The notes beneath the pieces are model-generated. The model made no database searches and was not told where the DNA came from. It worked only from the letters and a program-made list of their open reading frames with translations. Made by a program: the position numbers and the translations under genes. This document shows, one piece after another, positions 6,511 through 7,854 of a DNA stretch of 7,854 nt (position 1 is its first letter; every line of letters begins with the position of its first letter). The stretch is from Thermoguttaceae bacterium (GTDB lineage Bacteria; Planctomycetota; Planctomycetia; Pirellulales; Thermoguttaceae). Location: positions 546-8,399 of the forward strand of contig JANLFZ010000179.1 of NCBI GenBank assembly GCA_024653385.1, written 5' to 3'.

Positions 6511-6562
6511 CGTGCTGCAATACAAGCCCCTGAGTCCTTGCAAGCGAAAGGGAAGAACCACC

Positions 6563-7492
6563 ATGGACCGCGAGTTCAATCGTCGTGATTTCGTGACCGG
6601 CACCGTGCTGGCTTCGGCCGCGATGGCCCTGGGGGCCCAAGCCTCGGCCCAGCCCCCGAAACCGCCGGCGACCCAGAACACCCTGCCCAAGGGCAAGATC
6701 CGCGATCTCGAAGTGAGCCGGGTCCTCTTGGGCGGCAACCTGTTGACCCATTTCACCCACAGCCGCGACCTGAAATACGTGTATTCGCTGGCCCAACACT
6801 ACAACACCGACGAGAAGATCCTCGAGACCATGGCCACGGCCGAGGCCAACGGCATCAATACCCTGTCGATCCACAACCCGCCCCATGCGATGCAGCTCTT
6901 GAAGCGCTATCGCAAGGAAGGGGGCAAGATCCAGTACATCATCTGCCCCACCGCGCCGGTCGAGCCCGGCATGGCCAAGTACACCGAAGAGGTCCTCCAG
7001 TTGGTCGATCTCGGCGCCGACGCGATTTATCTTTGGGGCGTGCGGGCAGATGCCCTGACCAGCGCCAAGCAGATCGACCTGATCGGCAAGGCGGTCGACG
7101 TGGCCAAGGCGCAAGGGGTCCCCTCGGGGGTGGGCGGCCACGAACTCGACGTGGTCGTGGCCTGCGAGAAGAACAAGATCCCCGCCGACTTCTATATCAA
7201 GACCCTCCACCACCACAACTACCCCAGCGCCAAGCTCAACTACGACTCGATGTGGTGCAAGAATCCCGAAGAGACCATCGAGTTCATGAAAACGGTCGAG
7301 AAACCGTGGATCGCGTTCAAGACCATGGCCGCCGGCGCCATCCCGCCGCGCGACGCGATCCAGTACGTGTTCCAGAACGGCGCCGACTTCGCCCTGTTGG
7401 GCATGTTCGACTACGAGATCGCCGAGGACGTGAAAATCGCCAAGGAGGTGCTCTCGGGCATCAAGGAGCGTGCGCGTCCCTGGCGGGCGTGA
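6563..7492 (+). CDS. Tat-exported TIM-barrel-type protein, function unknown
   Basis: A 309-residue protein with a twin-arginine signal: NRRDFV (6-11), then a hydrophobic stretch (11-25) and a likely signal peptidase site ASA|Q after residue 29. It should therefore be exported folded, perhaps with a cofactor. The mature part has the alternating pattern of a TIM barrel: VSRVLLGGNLL (51-61), HSRDLKYVYSLAQHY (66-80), NGINTLSIHN (96-105), KIQYIICPTA (122-131), GADAIYLWGV (151-160), VPSGVGGHELDVV (186-198), DFYIKTLHHHNY (209-220), WIAFKTMAAGAI (249-260), ADFALLGMFDYEIAED (274-289). It resembles exported aldo/keto-reductase-like proteins abundant in planctomycetes, but I see no canonical AKR Asp-Tyr-Lys-His tetrad. 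The His cluster (216-218) and His193/Glu194 are candidate metal or substrate ligands. The ATG at 6563 is chosen over an upstream in-frame GTG (6512) because AAGGGAAG (6548-6555) is well spaced and the Tat signal starts there. Possibly co-transcribed with the downstream amidotransferase, 22 bases away. Confidence 0.8.
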   Translation: MDREFNRRDFVTGTVLASAAMALGAQASAQPPKPPATQNTLPKGKIRDLEVSRVLLGGNLLTHFTHSRDLKYVYSLAQHYNTDEKILETMATAEANGINTLSIHNPPHAMQLLKRYRKEGGKIQYIICPTAPVEPGMAKYTEEVLQLVDLGADAIYLWGVRADALTSAKQIDLIGKAVDVAKAQGVPSGVGGHELDVVVACEKNKIPADFYIKTLHHHNYPSAKLNYDSMWCKNPEETIEFMKTVEKPWIAFKTMAAGAIPPRDAIQYVFQNGADFALLGMFDYEIAEDVKIAKEVLSGIKERARPWRA

Positions 7493-7514
7493 CGCGGCCG
7501 GCCCGGTTCCCCCC

Positions 7515-7854
7515 ATGCCCCCGATTCTCGTCCTTCAACACGCGCCCCACGAGACGCTCGGCTCGCTGGAACAGCATTTACGCGAGGCCGGCTTGGCTTG
7601 GCGCACCCTCGAGCTTTTCCGCGAGGTGCCACGGTCGGTCGACCTCGACGGCGCCGCCGGGCTGGTGGTCCTCGGCGGCCCGATGAATGTCGATGAAACC
7701 GGCCGTTACCCCTTTCTTGTTCCGGAAGTCGCGTGGATCCGGCAGGCGATCGACATCGGAATGCCGCTCTTGGGCATTTGTCTGGGCGCGCAGCTCTTGG
7801 CCAAGGCCCTCGGAGCGAGGGTCTATCCCAACGGGGTCAAGGAAATCGGCTGGT
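7515..7854 (+). CDS. Class I glutamine amidotransferase (GMP-synthase-like), N-terminal part
   Basis: 113 codons are present before the window ends. It opens PPILVLQHAPHETLGSLEQH (residues 2-21), typical of the stand-alone GATase1 proteins often labelled GMP synthase-like. VVLGGPMNVDE (51-61) is the conserved strand-turn that forms the oxyanion hole, and LLGICLGAQLLAKALG (85-100) is the nucleophile elbow with catalytic Cys89. The His-Glu of the triad would lie beyond the edge. Such proteins hydrolyse glutamine or gamma-glutamyl bonds; the acceptor is unknown and this is probably not GuaA itself, which lacks the APHETLG type of start. No clear Shine-Dalgarno precedes the ATG; the 22-base gap after the previous gene suggests co-transcription or coupling. 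Confidence 0.92.
   Translation, partial: MPPILVLQHAPHETLGSLEQHLREAGLAWRTLELFREVPRSVDLDGAAGLVVLGGPMNVDETGRYPFLVPEVAWIRQAIDIGMPLLGICLGAQLLAKALGARVYPNGVKEIGW

Noticed and set aside
6512..6562. GTG start 17 codons upstream for the Tat protein
   Set aside because: It would bury the twin-arginine motif behind an unusual leader; the ATG at 6563 has a properly spaced Shine-Dalgarno.
6272..7516. Long minus-strand open frame (414 codons) opposite the Tat protein and the end of herA
   Set aside because: It spans two real genes and an intergenic gap, has no motif, and the plus strand carries a clear Tat signal and HerA C-terminus.
1..7854. CRISPR array, insertion sequence with terminal repeats, rRNA or complete tRNA gene
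   Set aside because: No regularly spaced repeats, no transposase or integrase motif, and no sequence that folds as a full tRNA were seen on either strand.

Overview
The window is a high-GC bacterial chromosome segment, most likely from a planctomycete (Pirellulales-like). The main clue is the gene at 402-2183. Its N-terminus carries the phrase PPNYYRLLGVELFE in a degenerate J-like domain, and its C-terminus carries RALYWYEAALPHLTGFTKTTVE; I associate both with planctomycete proteins. A Tat-exported TIM-barrel-type protein of a kind common in planctomycetes/Verrucomicrobia (6563-7492) supports this. The assignment rests on recall of families, not on a search.

Layout: (1) positions 1-255, minus strand, N-terminal part of a short-chain dehydrogenase/reductase; (2) a 146-base divergent intergenic region with a possible promoter; (3) 402-2183, the J-like/one-TM/proline-rich protein; (4) 2184-2385, an intergenic region with a hairpin, a promoter-like pair and a tRNA D-arm-like fragment; (5) 2386-6443, three co-directional genes packed as one operon: a DruA-family (DUF4338) protein, a NurA-family nuclease and a HerA-family ATPase; (6) a 119-base G-rich intergenic stretch with a tRNA T-loop-like fragment; (7) 6563-7492, the Tat-exported TIM-barrel-type protein; (8) 7515 to the window end, a class I glutamine amidotransferase cut by the edge. 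No intergenic gap exceeds 300 bases.

The notable part is the three-gene cassette. NurA and HerA form a known nuclease/translocase pair that processes DNA ends. DUF4338 is the DruA protein of type I Druantia anti-phage systems, but none of the other Druantia genes (notably the large helicase DruE) is here. The genes are separated by 21 and 2 bases, nurA and herA have strong ribosome binding sites, and the flanking genes are unrelated metabolic or hypothetical genes with visibly more GC-rich third codon positions. The best reading is an acquired, compact DruA-NurA-HerA module that may act as a DNA-targeting defence system of a type I do not recognise. The gene identities are well supported; the defence role and novelty are inference.
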